A stretch of 64,000 nt of DNA from Kocuria palustris (GCF_007666205.1 NZ_VDOR01000003.1:312442-376441), one strand, 5' to 3'. Shown: positions 24,955 through 33,882, numbered from the stretch's first letter. Numbers and translations are program-made. Notes: a model not told the origin generated them from the sequence alone.

Positions 24955-26487
24955 GTGACCCGCGATCTCCCCGAGGAGCACGACCGCGAGGAGCCGGGCG
25001 CAGCGAAACCGCTGTGGCCGGCTCCTTTCGTCGGCTCCCGCCCCGTCCGGTCCTCCCTCACGGTCCCCGGGTCCAAGTCCCTGACCTGCCGCTGGCTCGT
25101 GCTGGCCGCCGCGGCGCAGGCTCCGTCCCGGCTGCGCGCCCCGCTGCGCTCCCGGGACACCGAGCTCATGGCCCAGGCCCTGCGCGAGCTGGGCGCAGGG
25201 GTCGAGGACGCACCGGGACAGGGCGACTTCGGCGACGACTGGGTCGTCACGCCGATCCCCTTCGAGCAGCTGCGCAGGACCGCGGCGGATCGCGGCGGCG
25301 AGCTCCCCGAGCGCCGGATCGACTGCGGTCTGGCGGGGACCGTCATGCGCTTCGTCCCGGCCCTGGCCGCGCTCGTTCCGGGACGCACCGTGTTCGACGG
25401 CGATGCCGCGGCCCTGCGCCGCCCCATGGGCCCCGTCATCGAGGCGCTGCGCGGCCTGGGCACGGAGGTCCAGGAGCTCGGCGAGCCGGGCCGGCTGCCG
25501 TTCGCCGTGATCGGACGGGCGGCGGTGCCCGGCGGCGAGCTGAGCATCGACGCCTCCGTGTCCTCCCAGTTCGTCTCGGCCCTGCTGCTGGTGGCCGCCC
25601 GCTTCGACCGCGGCCTGCGCCTGCGCCATGACTCGCCCGGCGGCGAGGGGGTCCCGTCCATGCCGCACGTGGAGATGACCCTCGCATCGCTGCGGCGCTC
25701 CGGCGTGGCGGCAGAAGCCGCCCGGCCCGCGTCGTGGTCCGTGCCCCCCGGCCCGATCGGCGCGGTCGATCTGGCGGTCGAGCAGGACCTCTCCAATGCC
25801 GGGCCGTTCCTGGCCGCCGCCGTCGTCACCGGCGGCACGGTGTCGATCCCCCGCTGGCCGCTGCGCACCACTCAGGGCGGGGCCCGCTGGCGCGAGATCC
25901 TCCCGTCCTTCGGCGCCTCGGCGGAGCTCGCGGAGGATCGGGGCGGCGAGCTGGGCACGTTCACGGTCACCGGCCCGCGGGCCGTGCGCGGCGTGGACCT
26001 GGACCTGTCCGAGGCCGGGGAGCTGGCCCCCACGGTCGCGGCGATCTGCGCGACGGCCGACTCCCCGTCGGTCCTGCGCGGGATCGCACATCTGCGCGGC
26101 CATGAGACGGACCGGCTGGTCGCCCTCGTCGCCGAGATCCGCCGTCTCGGCGGTCGGGCGCAGGAGACCGACGACGGCCTGCGGATCGAGCCCGCCCCGC
26201 TGCATGCCGCCGTCCTCCGCTCCTACGAGGACCACCGCATGGCCACCGCGGGCGCGGTGCTCGGGCTGGTCGTGGACGGCGTGCAGGTCGAGGACATCGG
26301 CACGACCGCCAAGACGCTGCCGCAGTTCCCCCAGCTGTGGGCCGACATGGTCACCGATTCGCTCCTGGGGACGGGCTCGCAGCCCGCGGTCCCTCGAGGT
26401 CGCGATGCATCCGCGCCCGGGACCGCCTCGTCCTCTGCCCCCGCCGACGGGCGCACGAGCCCGCAGGACGATCGTGGCGCGCGCTGA
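24955..26487 (+). CDS. aroA: 3-phosphoshikimate 1-carboxyvinyltransferase (EPSP synthase)
   Basis: 510 residues from a GTG start with CGGAGC upstream. Key regions are VPGSKSLTCRWLVLAA (phosphate-binding Lys/Ser), DCGLAGTVMRFVPALAAL (the actinobacterial form of the AGTAxR motif), SSQFVSALLL, and RGHETDRL near the C-terminus. It joins phosphoenolpyruvate to shikimate-3-phosphate in aromatic amino acid synthesis. About 45 residues of low-complexity tail extend past the normal family end (about 430-450 aa). The gene overlaps rsgA by 14 bp, an arrangement common in Micrococcales downstream of sigR/rsrA. Confidence 0.93.
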   Translation: MTRDLPEEHDREEPGAAKPLWPAPFVGSRPVRSSLTVPGSKSLTCRWLVLAAAAQAPSRLRAPLRSRDTELMAQALRELGAGVEDAPGQGDFGDDWVVTPIPFEQLRRTAADRGGELPERRIDCGLAGTVMRFVPALAALVPGRTVFDGDAAALRRPMGPVIEALRGLGTEVQELGEPGRLPFAVIGRAAVPGGELSIDASVSSQFVSALLLVAARFDRGLRLRHDSPGGEGVPSMPHVEMTLASLRRSGVAAEAARPASWSVPPGPIGAVDLAVEQDLSNAGPFLAAAVVTGGTVSIPRWPLRTTQGGARWREILPSFGASAELAEDRGGELGTFTVTGPRAVRGVDLDLSEAGELAPTVAAICATADSPSVLRGIAHLRGHETDRLVALVAEIRRLGGRAQETDDGLRIEPAPLHAAVLRSYEDHRMATAGAVLGLVVDGVQVEDIGTTAKTLPQFPQLWADMVTDSLLGTGSQPAVPRGRDASAPGTASSSAPADGRTSPQDDRGAR

Positions 26488-27577
26488 TCGGGGCACCAGG
26501 TCCTGGACCGAGCTCGACGAGTCCGACGTCCGGGTCCGGGCCAACAAGAAGGGCTCCCGGCCGCGCACCAAGGAGCGCCCGTCGTACGACCACGCCGTGA
26601 CCGGACGCATCGTGTCCGTGGACCGCGGCCGGTGCACGGCCGTCGTCGACGAGTCGGGCGATGACGAGCGCCTCGTCACGGCCGTGCGCGCCAAGCAGCT
26701 GCGCCGCACGCCGATCGTCGCCGGGGACCTGGTCGGCCTGGTGGGCGACACGTCCGGCGGCACCGACACCCTGGCTCGGCTCGTGCGGCTCGAGGAGCGC
26801 TCGAGCCTGCTGCGCCGCAGCGCCGATGACACCGACCCCGTCGAGCGTGTGGTCGTGGCCAATGCGGATCGGCTCGTGATCGTGGTGGCCGCGGCCCACC
26901 CCGAGCCGCGCACGGGCTTCATCGACCGCTCGCTCGTGGCCGCCTACGACGCCGGCATCGAGCCGCTGCTGATCGTCACCAAGACCGATCTGCAGGACCC
27001 CGCGCCCCTCATCGAGCACTACGGGGCTCTCGACCTCGCCGTCCTGACCTCCGGGGCGGCCGGGTCCGCCGAGGCGCGCGACGACTCCCTTCCCCTGGAC
27101 CCCGGGATGGTCGAGGTCCTGCGCGAGCAGCTGCTCGGCCGGGTCTCCGTGATGCTCGGGCACTCCGGCGTGGGCAAGTCCACCCTCGTCAATGCGCTGA
27201 CGGGAGCCGACCGCGCGACCGGCGGCGTGAACGCCGTGACCGGGCGGGGGCGGCACACGTCGTCGTCGGCCCTGGCGCTGCGCATCCCGGAATCCCCCGC
27301 GGGCACGTGGATCATCGACACGCCCGGGGTGCGCTCCTTCGGACTCGCCCATGTGGAGCCGGACCGGATCGTCGAGGCCTTCGACGAGCTCGCCCCCGCC
27401 ATCGCCGAGTGCCCCAAGGGATGCACCCACCTCGCGGACGCCCCGGGCTGCGCCCTGGATGCATGGGTGGCCGAGGGGCGGGCAGGCGATGCCGGGGCCG
27501 AGCGGCTCGACTCGCTGCGCCGCCTGCTCGGAGCGGGACACGAGGCGGAGTCGGACGCCAAGGCCCTGGGCGGCTGA
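26474..27577 (+). CDS. rsgA: Ribosome small-subunit-dependent GTPase RsgA
   Basis: 367 residues from the GTG at 26474, inside the end of aroA with AGGA 5 nt upstream. The GTPase domain is circularly permuted: G4 TKTD (169-172), then G1 GHSGVGKST (229-237), then G3 DTPG (282-285). The OB domain lies N-terminal (VTGRIVSVDRGRCTAVVDE) and the zinc-binding C-terminal domain is CPKGCTHLADAPGC. RsgA checks late maturation of the 30S subunit, releasing RbfA and testing the decoding site. Translation is probably coupled to aroA. Confidence 0.95.
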   Translation: MARADRGTRSWTELDESDVRVRANKKGSRPRTKERPSYDHAVTGRIVSVDRGRCTAVVDESGDDERLVTAVRAKQLRRTPIVAGDLVGLVGDTSGGTDTLARLVRLEERSSLLRRSADDTDPVERVVVANADRLVIVVAAAHPEPRTGFIDRSLVAAYDAGIEPLLIVTKTDLQDPAPLIEHYGALDLAVLTSGAAGSAEARDDSLPLDPGMVEVLREQLLGRVSVMLGHSGVGKSTLVNALTGADRATGGVNAVTGRGRHTSSSALALRIPESPAGTWIIDTPGVRSFGLAHVEPDRIVEAFDELAPAIAECPKGCTHLADAPGCALDAWVAEGRAGDAGAERLDSLRRLLGAGHEAESDAKALGG

Positions 27578-27585
27578 CCCTCGGC

Positions 27586-27591
27586 TAGCCT
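27586..27591 (+). promoter_or_regulatory. Leaderless -10 for hisN
   Basis: TAGCCT, 7 nt before the hisN ATG at 27599, with no Shine-Dalgarno. It may give hisN an independent leaderless transcript within the aroA-rsgA-hisN series. Confidence 0.4.
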
Positions 27592-27598
27592 GGGGCGC

Positions 27599-28390
27599 AT
27601 GCGCCCTCAAGGTTCCTACACCGACGACCTCCGCCTCGCCCACGTGCTCGCCGACTCGGTCGACGCCCTCACGATGGGCCGCTTCAGGTCCCAGGACCTG
27701 CAGGTCGACACCAAGCCCGATCTGACCCCCGTGACGGACGCCGATCGCGATGCCGAGCGCCTCATCCGCGCGCAGCTGGCCCGGGTGCGCAATCGCGACT
27801 CCGTGCTCGGCGAGGAGTTCGGGACGACCGGCTCCGGTCCCCGGCAGTGGGTCGTGGACCCGATCGACGGCACCAAGAACTTCGTGCGCGGCGTGCCGGT
27901 GTGGGCCACGCTGATCGCGCTGATCGACGACGGCGTCCCCGTCGTCGGCATGGTCTCGGCGCCGGCCCTGCAGCGGCGCTGGTGGGCCGGAGCCGGGACC
28001 GGGGCGTGGGCCGGACGCTCGCTGGCCAAGGCGGAGCGGCTCGGCGTCTCCCGCGTGGACCGGCTCGAGGACGCATCGCTGTCGTACTCCTCGCTCAGCG
28101 GCTGGAGGCAGCGCGGCCGCCGCGAGGACTTCCTGGAGCTCACCGACCGGGTCTGGCGCACGCGCGCCTACGGCGACTTCTGGTCGTACTGCCTCGTGGC
28201 CGAGGGCACCGTGGACCTGGCGGCCGAGCCCGAGCTGAACCTCTACGACATGGCGGCCCTGGTGCCCATCGTCGAGGAGGCGGGCGGGCGCTTCACCGGT
28301 CTCGACGGCGCCCCCGGCCCGTTCGGCGGCGATGCCGCTGCCAGCAACGGGCTGCTCCACGACCAGATGCTGGAGCTGATCGGGAGCTGA
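27599..28390 (+). CDS. hisN: Histidinol-phosphatase, inositol-monophosphatase family
   Basis: 263 residues. Metal-binding motifs of the IMPase superfamily are GEEFG (near residue 71), WVVDPIDGTKNFVRG (about 86-100) and AEPELNLYDMAALVPIVEEAGG. The text matches the actinobacterial HisN type that dephosphorylates L-histidinol phosphate. Another IMPase-fold activity cannot be excluded from sequence alone. It ends 22 bp before a 15-bp bidirectional terminator, closing the sigR-side gene series. Confidence 0.88.
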   Translation: MRPQGSYTDDLRLAHVLADSVDALTMGRFRSQDLQVDTKPDLTPVTDADRDAERLIRAQLARVRNRDSVLGEEFGTTGSGPRQWVVDPIDGTKNFVRGVPVWATLIALIDDGVPVVGMVSAPALQRRWWAGAGTGAWAGRSLAKAERLGVSRVDRLEDASLSYSSLSGWRQRGRREDFLELTDRVWRTRAYGDFWSYCLVAEGTVDLAAEPELNLYDMAALVPIVEEAGGRFTGLDGAPGPFGGDAAASNGLLHDQMLELIGS

Positions 28391-28412
28391 CGCCCCTATC
28401 GGCCCGGGCACG

Positions 28413-28447
28413 ACGAGGGGCCGAGGCATCGCGCCTCGGCCCCTCGT
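28413..28447. terminator. Bidirectional terminator (15-bp stem)
   Basis: Perfect inverted repeat ACGAGGGGCCGAGGC (28413-28427) with 28433-28447 and a 5-nt loop. It lies between convergent hisN and the DUF4190-type gene. Confidence 0.85.
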
Positions 28448-28465
28448 GCTGCCTGTGGTCGCCGC

Positions 28466-29251
28466 TCAGGACGTGGTCTGCTCGAGCTGCTGGTCCATGC
28501 CGTCGTCGATGCACTGCTCGAAGTCGGCCTGGTCCTGGGTCGTCATCTCCGAGTTGGAGAGGGTGTCGAAGCAGGCGCGCAGGTCCGGGTCGCTGAAGAT
28601 CTGGGCCATGCCGGCCCCGAGGATCAGGGTGAAGACCAGCATGAGCGCGTTGAGCAGCAGGGCGATGCCGTTGAGGATCACGCCCGCGATGCCGAAGCCC
28701 TTGCCGGCCCGGGCCCTGGAGGCCCGCACCAGAGCGATGATCGAGAGGATGAGGCCGATGATCGCGGTGATGATGAACAGCCCGAGCAGCCAGCACAGCA
28801 GCAGGCTGATGATGCCCAGCACCAGACCGGCGATGCCCATGCCGCGTCCGTCCTTGACGCTGCCGCGAGGCTGGTAGCCGCCCTGGGTGTACGGGTCCTG
28901 GTTCTGCATCCCGGCGCCCCCGTACGGCGACGGCTGATAACCGCCGCCGCTCTGGGCCTGCTGGTAGCCGCTCTGCGCCTGCTGGGAGCCGAAGCCGACG
29001 GGCCGGCCGTAGGAGTCGCGTCCGGCTCCCGACTCCGCCCCGACCCGGGCGTCGTCCCGGCGGCCGTACTGGGGGATCCCGCCCTGCTGCGCCTCGGAGC
29101 CCTGGGCCGCGCCGTCGGAGGACCGCACGCCGTAGCGAGGGGCGTCCTGGCTCGCGTCGTGCGACGGGCCCTGGGGGCCGCCGTCGCGGGCGGCCTCGCC
29201 GCCGGACCACGGCGACGACTGGTCACTGTTCTGGGGCGGCTGATAGCTCAC
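28466..29251 (-). CDS. DUF4190-type membrane protein with Gln/Gly/Tyr-rich N-terminus
   Basis: 261 residues from a GTG start with AGGAGG 6 nt upstream (an in-frame upstream ATG at 29299 is less likely). Residues 1-130 are low-complexity and rich in Gln, Gly, Ser and Tyr (GYQQAQSGGGYQPSPYGG). Then come DGRGMGIAGLVLGIISLLLC, a second helix (LFIITAIIGLILSIIALVRA), the basic ARAGKGFGIAGVILNG and a third helix. This is the DUF4190 pattern. A Cys-containing acidic tail follows (LRACFDTLSN, FEQCIDDG), probably extracytoplasmic. Function unknown. Confidence 0.75.
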   Translation of the reverse strand: MSYQPPQNSDQSSPWSGGEAARDGGPQGPSHDASQDAPRYGVRSSDGAAQGSEAQQGGIPQYGRRDDARVGAESGAGRDSYGRPVGFGSQQAQSGYQQAQSGGGYQPSPYGGAGMQNQDPYTQGGYQPRGSVKDGRGMGIAGLVLGIISLLLCWLLGLFIITAIIGLILSIIALVRASRARAGKGFGIAGVILNGIALLLNALMLVFTLILGAGMAQIFSDPDLRACFDTLSNSEMTTQDQADFEQCIDDGMDQQLEQTTS

Positions 29252-29350
29252 GGTCTCCTCCTGGGGAAGCATGGGGGTCCTCGGTCCGGATCCCATCATC
29301 CCATACCCGCTGCGGCGCCCCGTCGGGCCGGGGGCCCCTGCACGCAGATG

Positions 29351-29388
29351 CGGCAGGGCCCGCAGCGCATGCGCTGCGGGCCCTGCCG
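29351..29388. terminator. Perfect 38-bp palindrome, BCCT terminator
   Basis: CGGCAGGGCCCGCAGCGCA (29351-29369) followed directly by its reverse complement to 29388. It lies 62 bp past the BCCT stop and 99 bp ahead of the DUF4190-type start. Most likely it ends the BCCT transcript. Confidence 0.75.
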
Positions 29389-29450
29389 TGGTCCTCCCGG
29401 CCGCGGGACGCTCGGCTGCGCAGAGCGCCCCGGCGGGCCGGAGGGGATCA

Positions 29451-31295
29451 TCACCTGCGCACGGAGGACGAGCCGCCGGCGGAGCCGGGCCCGGTCGTGC
29501 GGGAGAGCCGGTAGTCGATCCGGTTGTCGACGCGCGAGTCCACCTTGTCGCCGAACGCGGTGTCGAAGTCCTTCGAGATCCGCTCGGTGACCCGGGTGTA
29601 GCGAGCGTCCAGCTCCTCCTGCTCCTTCTTCTTCAGGTCCACGTTCATCGCCCGGACGGTGGCCCAGGCCATGCCCAGCAGGATGATGCTGAACGGCAGA
29701 GCCGTCGCCAGAGCCGCCGACTGGATGGCGGCCAGGCCGCCGGCCAGCAGCAGACCCGCTGCGATGAGGCCCTCGAGCACCGAGAACATGACGCGCGACC
29801 AGATCGGCGGGTTCGGGTGGCCGCCGGAGGCCAGCATGTCGACCACCAGCGAGCCGGAGTCCGAGGACGTGATGAAGAAGATCGCGACGACGACGATCGC
29901 CAGCACGGACAGGATCCCGCCCAGCGGCAGGCCGGAGAGGAGGTTGAACAGCGACTCCTCGGCGATCACGCCCTCCTCCGGGTCCACGAGGTCCGCGTCG
30001 CCGAAGATCTCGTTGTAGAGACCGGCGCCGCCCATGACAGAGAACCAGAAGAAGCCGACGATCGTGGGGACCAGCAGCACGCCGCTCACGAACTGGCGCA
30101 CGGTGCGCCCGCGGGAGATGCGGGCGATGAAGACGCCGACGAACGGCGCCCAGGAGACCCACCAGCCCCAGTAGAAGATGGTCCAGGTCGAGCCCCAGGT
30201 GGCCCCTGCCTCGCCCTCGTAGGCGCCGACGTCGAACGTCATGTTCAGCACGTTCGCCAGGTAGACGCCGATGGACTGGATGAAGTTCTGGAAGATGAAC
30301 AGGGTCGGGCCCAGCAGCAGCACCGAGATCAGCAGGACCGCGGCCAGGGACAGGTTGATGTTCGACAGCCACTTGATGCCCTTGCCCAGGCCGCTGACGA
30401 CGGATGCCGTGGCCAGCAGGGTGATCACGACGATCAGGATGATCAGCAGCGTGAGATCGGCATTGTCCACGACGCCCATGGCCACCAGGCCGGCGCCGAT
30501 CTGCTGGACGCCCAGGCCCAGCGACGTCGCCACGCCGGCGACCGTGCCGAAGATGGCGAGGATGTCGATGATGTCGCCCATCCAGCCCTGCACGCGCTTC
30601 TCGCCGAGCAGCGGCTCGAGGGCCCAGCGGATGGAGACCGGGCGGCCGCGGCGGTGGATCGCGTAGGCCAAGGCCAGCCCGATCACGGCGTAGGTGGCCC
30701 ACGGGTGCAGGCCCCAGTGCACGAAGGTCTGCGCCATGCCGAGCTGCGCGAGCTCGGCGGTGTCGCCCTCCCAGCCCGGCTTGGGGTCGGAGGTCGCGTA
30801 CGTCAGCGGCTCGGCCACGCCGTAGAAGAGCAGGCCGACGCCCATGCCCGCGGCGAAGAGCATGCAGAACCAGGACAGCCAGGAGAACTCCGGCTCCTCG
30901 TCATCGCGTCCCAGCTTGATCCGCCCGTACTTGGAGAAGCACATGAACAGGGCGAACACGACGAAGATCGCCATCACCAGCATGTAGAACCAGCTGAGGT
31001 GGGTGACGATCCAGTTCTGGGTGCCGGTCAGGACCGTGTCGGTGAAGCCCGGGAAGATGATCGCGATCAGGGACACGGCCAGGACGACGATCAGCGCGGG
31101 CCAGAACACGGCGGGCGCCACGCTGCCCTTGCCCAGCCGCACGCCCTGGTTCCTCAGCTTCTCCGCGATCTGGTCGTCGCTGTCCGAGTCGGCGATCTGG
31201 TGCTGCGGACGCAGGTGCGAATCGAGCGGGTCGGGCGGCGGTGCGTCGTGCTGCTGCCCGGCAGCGGTATGTGTCTCCTCGGTCGAGTGAGCCAT
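29451..31295 (-). CDS. BCCT family transporter (probably glycine betaine/choline)
   Basis: 614 residues from the ATG at 31295 (GGAAGGAA upstream). About 12 helices with family hallmarks: FAAGMGVGLLFYGVAEPLTY, FVHWGLHPWATYAVIGLALAY and the aromatic betaine-box segment FYWGWWVSWAPFVGVFIARI. The GMGVG glycine motif resembles the sodium-coupled BetP group (GMGIG) rather than carnitine/butyrobetaine exchangers. Charged N- and C-terminal tails are cytoplasmic; BetP-type tails sense osmotic stress. It probably imports compatible solutes with Na+. It is monocistronic, ended by a 38-bp palindrome. Confidence 0.9.
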   Translation of the reverse strand: MAHSTEETHTAAGQQHDAPPPDPLDSHLRPQHQIADSDSDDQIAEKLRNQGVRLGKGSVAPAVFWPALIVVLAVSLIAIIFPGFTDTVLTGTQNWIVTHLSWFYMLVMAIFVVFALFMCFSKYGRIKLGRDDEEPEFSWLSWFCMLFAAGMGVGLLFYGVAEPLTYATSDPKPGWEGDTAELAQLGMAQTFVHWGLHPWATYAVIGLALAYAIHRRGRPVSIRWALEPLLGEKRVQGWMGDIIDILAIFGTVAGVATSLGLGVQQIGAGLVAMGVVDNADLTLLIILIVVITLLATASVVSGLGKGIKWLSNINLSLAAVLLISVLLLGPTLFIFQNFIQSIGVYLANVLNMTFDVGAYEGEAGATWGSTWTIFYWGWWVSWAPFVGVFIARISRGRTVRQFVSGVLLVPTIVGFFWFSVMGGAGLYNEIFGDADLVDPEEGVIAEESLFNLLSGLPLGGILSVLAIVVVAIFFITSSDSGSLVVDMLASGGHPNPPIWSRVMFSVLEGLIAAGLLLAGGLAAIQSAALATALPFSIILLGMAWATVRAMNVDLKKKEQEELDARYTRVTERISKDFDTAFGDKVDSRVDNRIDYRLSRTTGPGSAGGSSSVRR

Positions 31296-31493
31296 GCATT
31301 CCTTCCCCGCCGCCGCACGGGCCGTCTGCGACATGGGGGGCGCGACAGCGGTTTGGCAGGCGAGTCTCAGAGAATCATCAGTTGGGGTGCCGTACCAGGG
31401 AAACACCTCCGAGCCGGAATGTCAGGTCGCCAGGCCATGATCTGGGACGCATATACGTGAGAAGTCACACAGATGTCGCCCGCCGCAATGAGA

Positions 31494-31525
31494 AGCGCCC
31501 CCGGACCCGGAGGTCCGAGGGCGCT
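31494..31525 (-). terminator. ssrA terminator hairpin
   Basis: Stem AGCGCCC-c-CGGACC / GGTCCG-a-GGGCGCT with a 4-nt loop (one C/A mismatch). On the minus strand it is followed by TTCT and starts about 40 nt after the tmRNA 3' end. Confidence 0.7.
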
Positions 31526-31563
31526 CGCGGCCGCTTCCGGGAGATCGTCCCGGGGCGGCGGAG

Positions 31564-31931
31564 GGTGGAGATGGGGGGAATTGAACCCCCGTCCGGTGCA
31601 GTGTCTTCCGTACTTCTCCGGGCGCAGTGTGCTGTGGATTTTCTCAGCCCTGGTCCTATAGCACACCTATGACCAACAGGCTCAGTCGCGTGAATGTTCA
31701 CCAGCCGTCCGCGACGAACGACTGCAGCAGTGGCCTTCTAGCTGATGCCAGACACCGGGGCGAAGGCGGCCTCGGGCTGACAGACTGCTATCGCTGAATC
31801 AGGCAGCGAGAGCGAAGTCAGTGCGCTTGGATTCGGCACTTATTGGTTTGCACAGGACATTAACGAGATGACTGTGCGTTCTCGGCCCGCTTCTCCGGAG
31901 TCGACTCACACCGTCGAAACCGATCATCCCC
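31564..31931 (-). ncRNA. ssrA: Transfer-messenger RNA (tmRNA)
   Basis: The 5' end GGGGATGATCGGTTTCGAC begins at 31931 and the T-arm/acceptor end GGGGGTTCAATTCCCCCCAT is near 31567-31590. The acceptor stem GGGGATG/CATCTCC pairs with a G3-U wobble, the alanine identity element. The reading frame at 31837-31799 encodes the tag AESKRTDFALAA followed by TGA. The CCA end is only partly encoded (CC then C), so it is probably completed by nucleotidyltransferase. With SmpB, encoded just upstream, it rescues stalled ribosomes and tags the product for proteolysis. Confidence 0.97.
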
Positions 31932-31990
31932 GTATGCGGTTGTCAACCAGCTCCGGCCCGGCACCCGGAGGCGCCGTCGCCGGACATGAC

Positions 31991-32019
31991 AGTCTACGCC
32001 GCCCCGGCCCGGACGACAA
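31991..32019 (-). promoter_or_regulatory. ssrA promoter
   Basis: Minus-strand TTGTCG (32019-32014), 17-nt spacer, TAGACT (31996-31991). It predicts a start about 50 nt before the mature tmRNA 5' end, removable by RNase P. A TTGACA ending only about 10 nt before the mature end is too close to serve as a -35. Confidence 0.5.
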
Positions 32020-32024
32020 CACCC

Positions 32025-32056
32025 CGCACCCCGTCGGCCGCCGGAGACGGGGTGCG
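32025..32056 (-). terminator. smpB terminator hairpin
   Basis: Perfect 11-bp stem CGCACCCCGTC (32025-32035) with 32046-32056. It lies 20 nt after the smpB stop and directly before the ssrA -35, separating the two units. Confidence 0.75.
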
Positions 32057-32075
32057 AGCTGAGCGCCGTCACGGC

Positions 32076-32570
32076 TCAGCGCATGTTGCGGTAGCGCATG
32101 GCGCGCTCGGCCTCGCGCTTGTCCTGGGCCTCGCGCAGAGCCTGGCGCTTGTCGAACTCCCGCTTGCCGCGGGCCACGCCGATCTCGACCTTGACCCGCT
32201 TGCCGTCGCGGAAGTACAGGCTCAGCGGCACGATCGTGAACCCGGTCTCGCGGGTCTTCTGCTCGATCTTGGCCAGCTCGGCGGCATGCAGCAGCAGCTT
32301 CCGGCGGCGCTTGGCCGAGTGGTTGGTCCAGGAGCCCTGCAGGTACTCCGGGATGTTCACGTTCTCGAGCCACAGCTCGCCGCGGCGGTCGAAGCCGCAG
32401 TAGCCGTCCGACAGCGTCGCCCGGCCCATCCGCAGCGACTTCACCTCGGTGCCCATGAGGGCCAGACCGGCCTCGTAGGTGTCGAGGATCTCGTAGTCGT
32501 GCCGGGCCTTCTTGTTGTTGGCGACGATCTCCCGGCCGTCGTCGTTCTGCTTCTTCTTCTTGGTCGCCAT
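32076..32570 (-). CDS. smpB: SsrA-binding protein SmpB
   Basis: 164 residues, normal length. Conserved regions are IVANNKKARHDYEILDTYEAGLALMGTEVKSLR, the SDGYCGF segment, GSWTNHSAKRRRKLLLH, and the basic C-terminal tail DKRQALREAQDKREAERAMRYR that enters the mRNA channel. It binds tmRNA and brings it to stalled ribosomes. It lies 9 bp behind prfB and just ahead of ssrA, giving a compact prfB-smpB-ssrA order without the usual ftsE-ftsX genes between prfB and smpB. Confidence 0.96.
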   Translation of the reverse strand: MATKKKKQNDDGREIVANNKKARHDYEILDTYEAGLALMGTEVKSLRMGRATLSDGYCGFDRRGELWLENVNIPEYLQGSWTNHSAKRRRKLLLHAAELAKIEQKTRETGFTIVPLSLYFRDGKRVKVEIGVARGKREFDKRQALREAQDKREAERAMRYRNMR

Positions 32571-32579
32571 GCGGCGGTA

Positions 32580-33701
32580 TCACCCCTCGGACGGATCCGG
32601 CGTGGCGCCTGCGCGCCAGCGGATGCCTGCGTCCACGAAATCGTCGATCTGGCCGTCGAACACGGACGAGGGATTGCCCTCCTCGTGGTTCGTGCGCAGG
32701 TCCTTGACCATCTGGTACGGGTTCAGGACGTAGGAGCGCATCTGATCGCCCCACGACGCCTTAACGTCGCCGGCGAGCTCCTTCTTCTTGGCGTCCTCCT
32801 CCTGCTTGCGCTGCAGCAGCAGCCGGGACTGCAGGACCCGCAGCGCGGCCGCGCGGTTCTGGATCTGCGACTTCTCGTTCTGCATGGACACCACGATGCC
32901 GGTGGGGATGTGGGTCATGCGCACCGCCGAGTCCGTCGTGTTCACGGACTGCCCGCCGGGGCCCGACGAGCGGAAGACGTCGACCTTGAGGTCGTTCTCC
33001 GGGATCTCGACGGTGTCGTCCGACTCGATCAGCGGGATGACCTCGACGGCCGCGAACGACGTCTGCCGGCGCCCCTGGTTGTCGAACGGCGAGATGCGCA
33101 CCAGGCGGTGCGTCCCGGCCTCGACGGACATGGTGCCGAACGCGTAGGGCGTCTTGACCTCGAAGGTCGCCGACTTGAGCCCGGCCTCCTCGGCATAGGA
33201 GGTGTCCAGGACCTTCGTGGCGTAGCCGTGGCGCTCGGCCCAGCGCAGGTACATGCGCATGAGGATCTCGGCGAAGTCCGCGGCATCGACGCCGCCGGCG
33301 CCCGCGCGGATGGTCACGACAGCATCGCGCTCGTCGTACTCGCCCGAGAGCAGGGTGGTGATCTCGAGCTGCTGCAGGTCCCTGCGGACCGCCACGAGCT
33401 CCTCGTCGGCGAGCTCGAGGGTCTCGGCGTCGTCCTCCTCCGCGGCGAGCTGCACCATCACCTCGATGTCCTGGATGCGCTCGGCGAGCGCATCCAGCCG
33501 CTTGAGCTGCGACTGCTTGTGCGAGAGCCGCGAGGTCAGCTTCTGGGCGCCCTCGACGTCGTCCCAGAGGTCGGGAGCGGCCGCCTGCTCGTTGAGCTGC
33601 GCCACCTCAGCGCGCAGGGCGTCGATGTCGACGACCTCGGTGATGGACGAGTAGGTGGCGCGCAGGGAGCTGATCTCCGTGGGAAAGTCTGTGGTGGCCA
33701 T
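32580..33701 (-). CDS. prfB: Peptide chain release factor 2
   Basis: 373 residues from the ATG at 33701. It has the RF2 tripeptide SPF (ISPFDNQ, near residue 204) for UGA recognition and the catalytic GGQ ([18 protein letters not shown], near residue 247). No in-frame stop interrupts the first codons, so the programmed +1 frameshift known from E. coli prfB is absent. TAGGCT lies 8 nt before the ATG with no Shine-Dalgarno, suggesting a leaderless mRNA. smpB follows after 9 bp and is probably co-transcribed. Confidence 0.96.
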   Translation of the reverse strand: MATTDFPTEISSLRATYSSITEVVDIDALRAEVAQLNEQAAAPDLWDDVEGAQKLTSRLSHKQSQLKRLDALAERIQDIEVMVQLAAEEDDAETLELADEELVAVRRDLQQLEITTLLSGEYDERDAVVTIRAGAGGVDAADFAEILMRMYLRWAERHGYATKVLDTSYAEEAGLKSATFEVKTPYAFGTMSVEAGTHRLVRISPFDNQGRRQTSFAAVEVIPLIESDDTVEIPENDLKVDVFRSSGPGGQSVNTTDSAVRMTHIPTGIVVSMQNEKSQIQNRAAALRVLQSRLLLQRKQEEDAKKKELAGDVKASWGDQMRSYVLNPYQMVKDLRTNHEEGNPSSVFDGQIDDFVDAGIRWRAGATPDPSEG

Positions 33702-33709
33702 GACGACAC

Positions 33710-33715
33710 AGCCTA
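33710..33715 (-). promoter_or_regulatory. Leaderless -10 for prfB
   Basis: TAGGCT on the minus strand, 8 nt ahead of the prfB ATG, with no ribosome-binding site between. Confidence 0.45.
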
Positions 33716-33882
33716 GTTCATGCCCGCATCCCTCCGCCCTCCTCCCCCGGGCCCCGACGCCCGCGGAACGGGCCGGCGCCGACGGCGACTTCCCGCCCCG
33801 AGAGCGCAGACAGCGCGGGCCGGACGCGCCACAATGGACCCGGCGGATCCGCCCCGCCGGCCCCATGACCCGAGGAGCTCGC

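Noticed and set aside
30901..31860. Phage or island insertion at the ssrA 3' end
   Set aside because: No integrase, repeated attachment sequence or foreign composition was seen next to ssrA; ordinary genes flank it.
31932..31948. TTGACA directly before the tmRNA as its -35
   Set aside because: It ends about 10 nt before the mature 5' end, leaving no room for a -10. TTGTCG-N17-TAGACT further upstream fits better.
33655..33882. Longer N-terminus for the 149-aa unknown protein
   Set aside because: The upstream in-frame segment is antisense to the prfB start and Pro/Arg-rich. The ATG at 33883 has GAGGAG at correct spacing.
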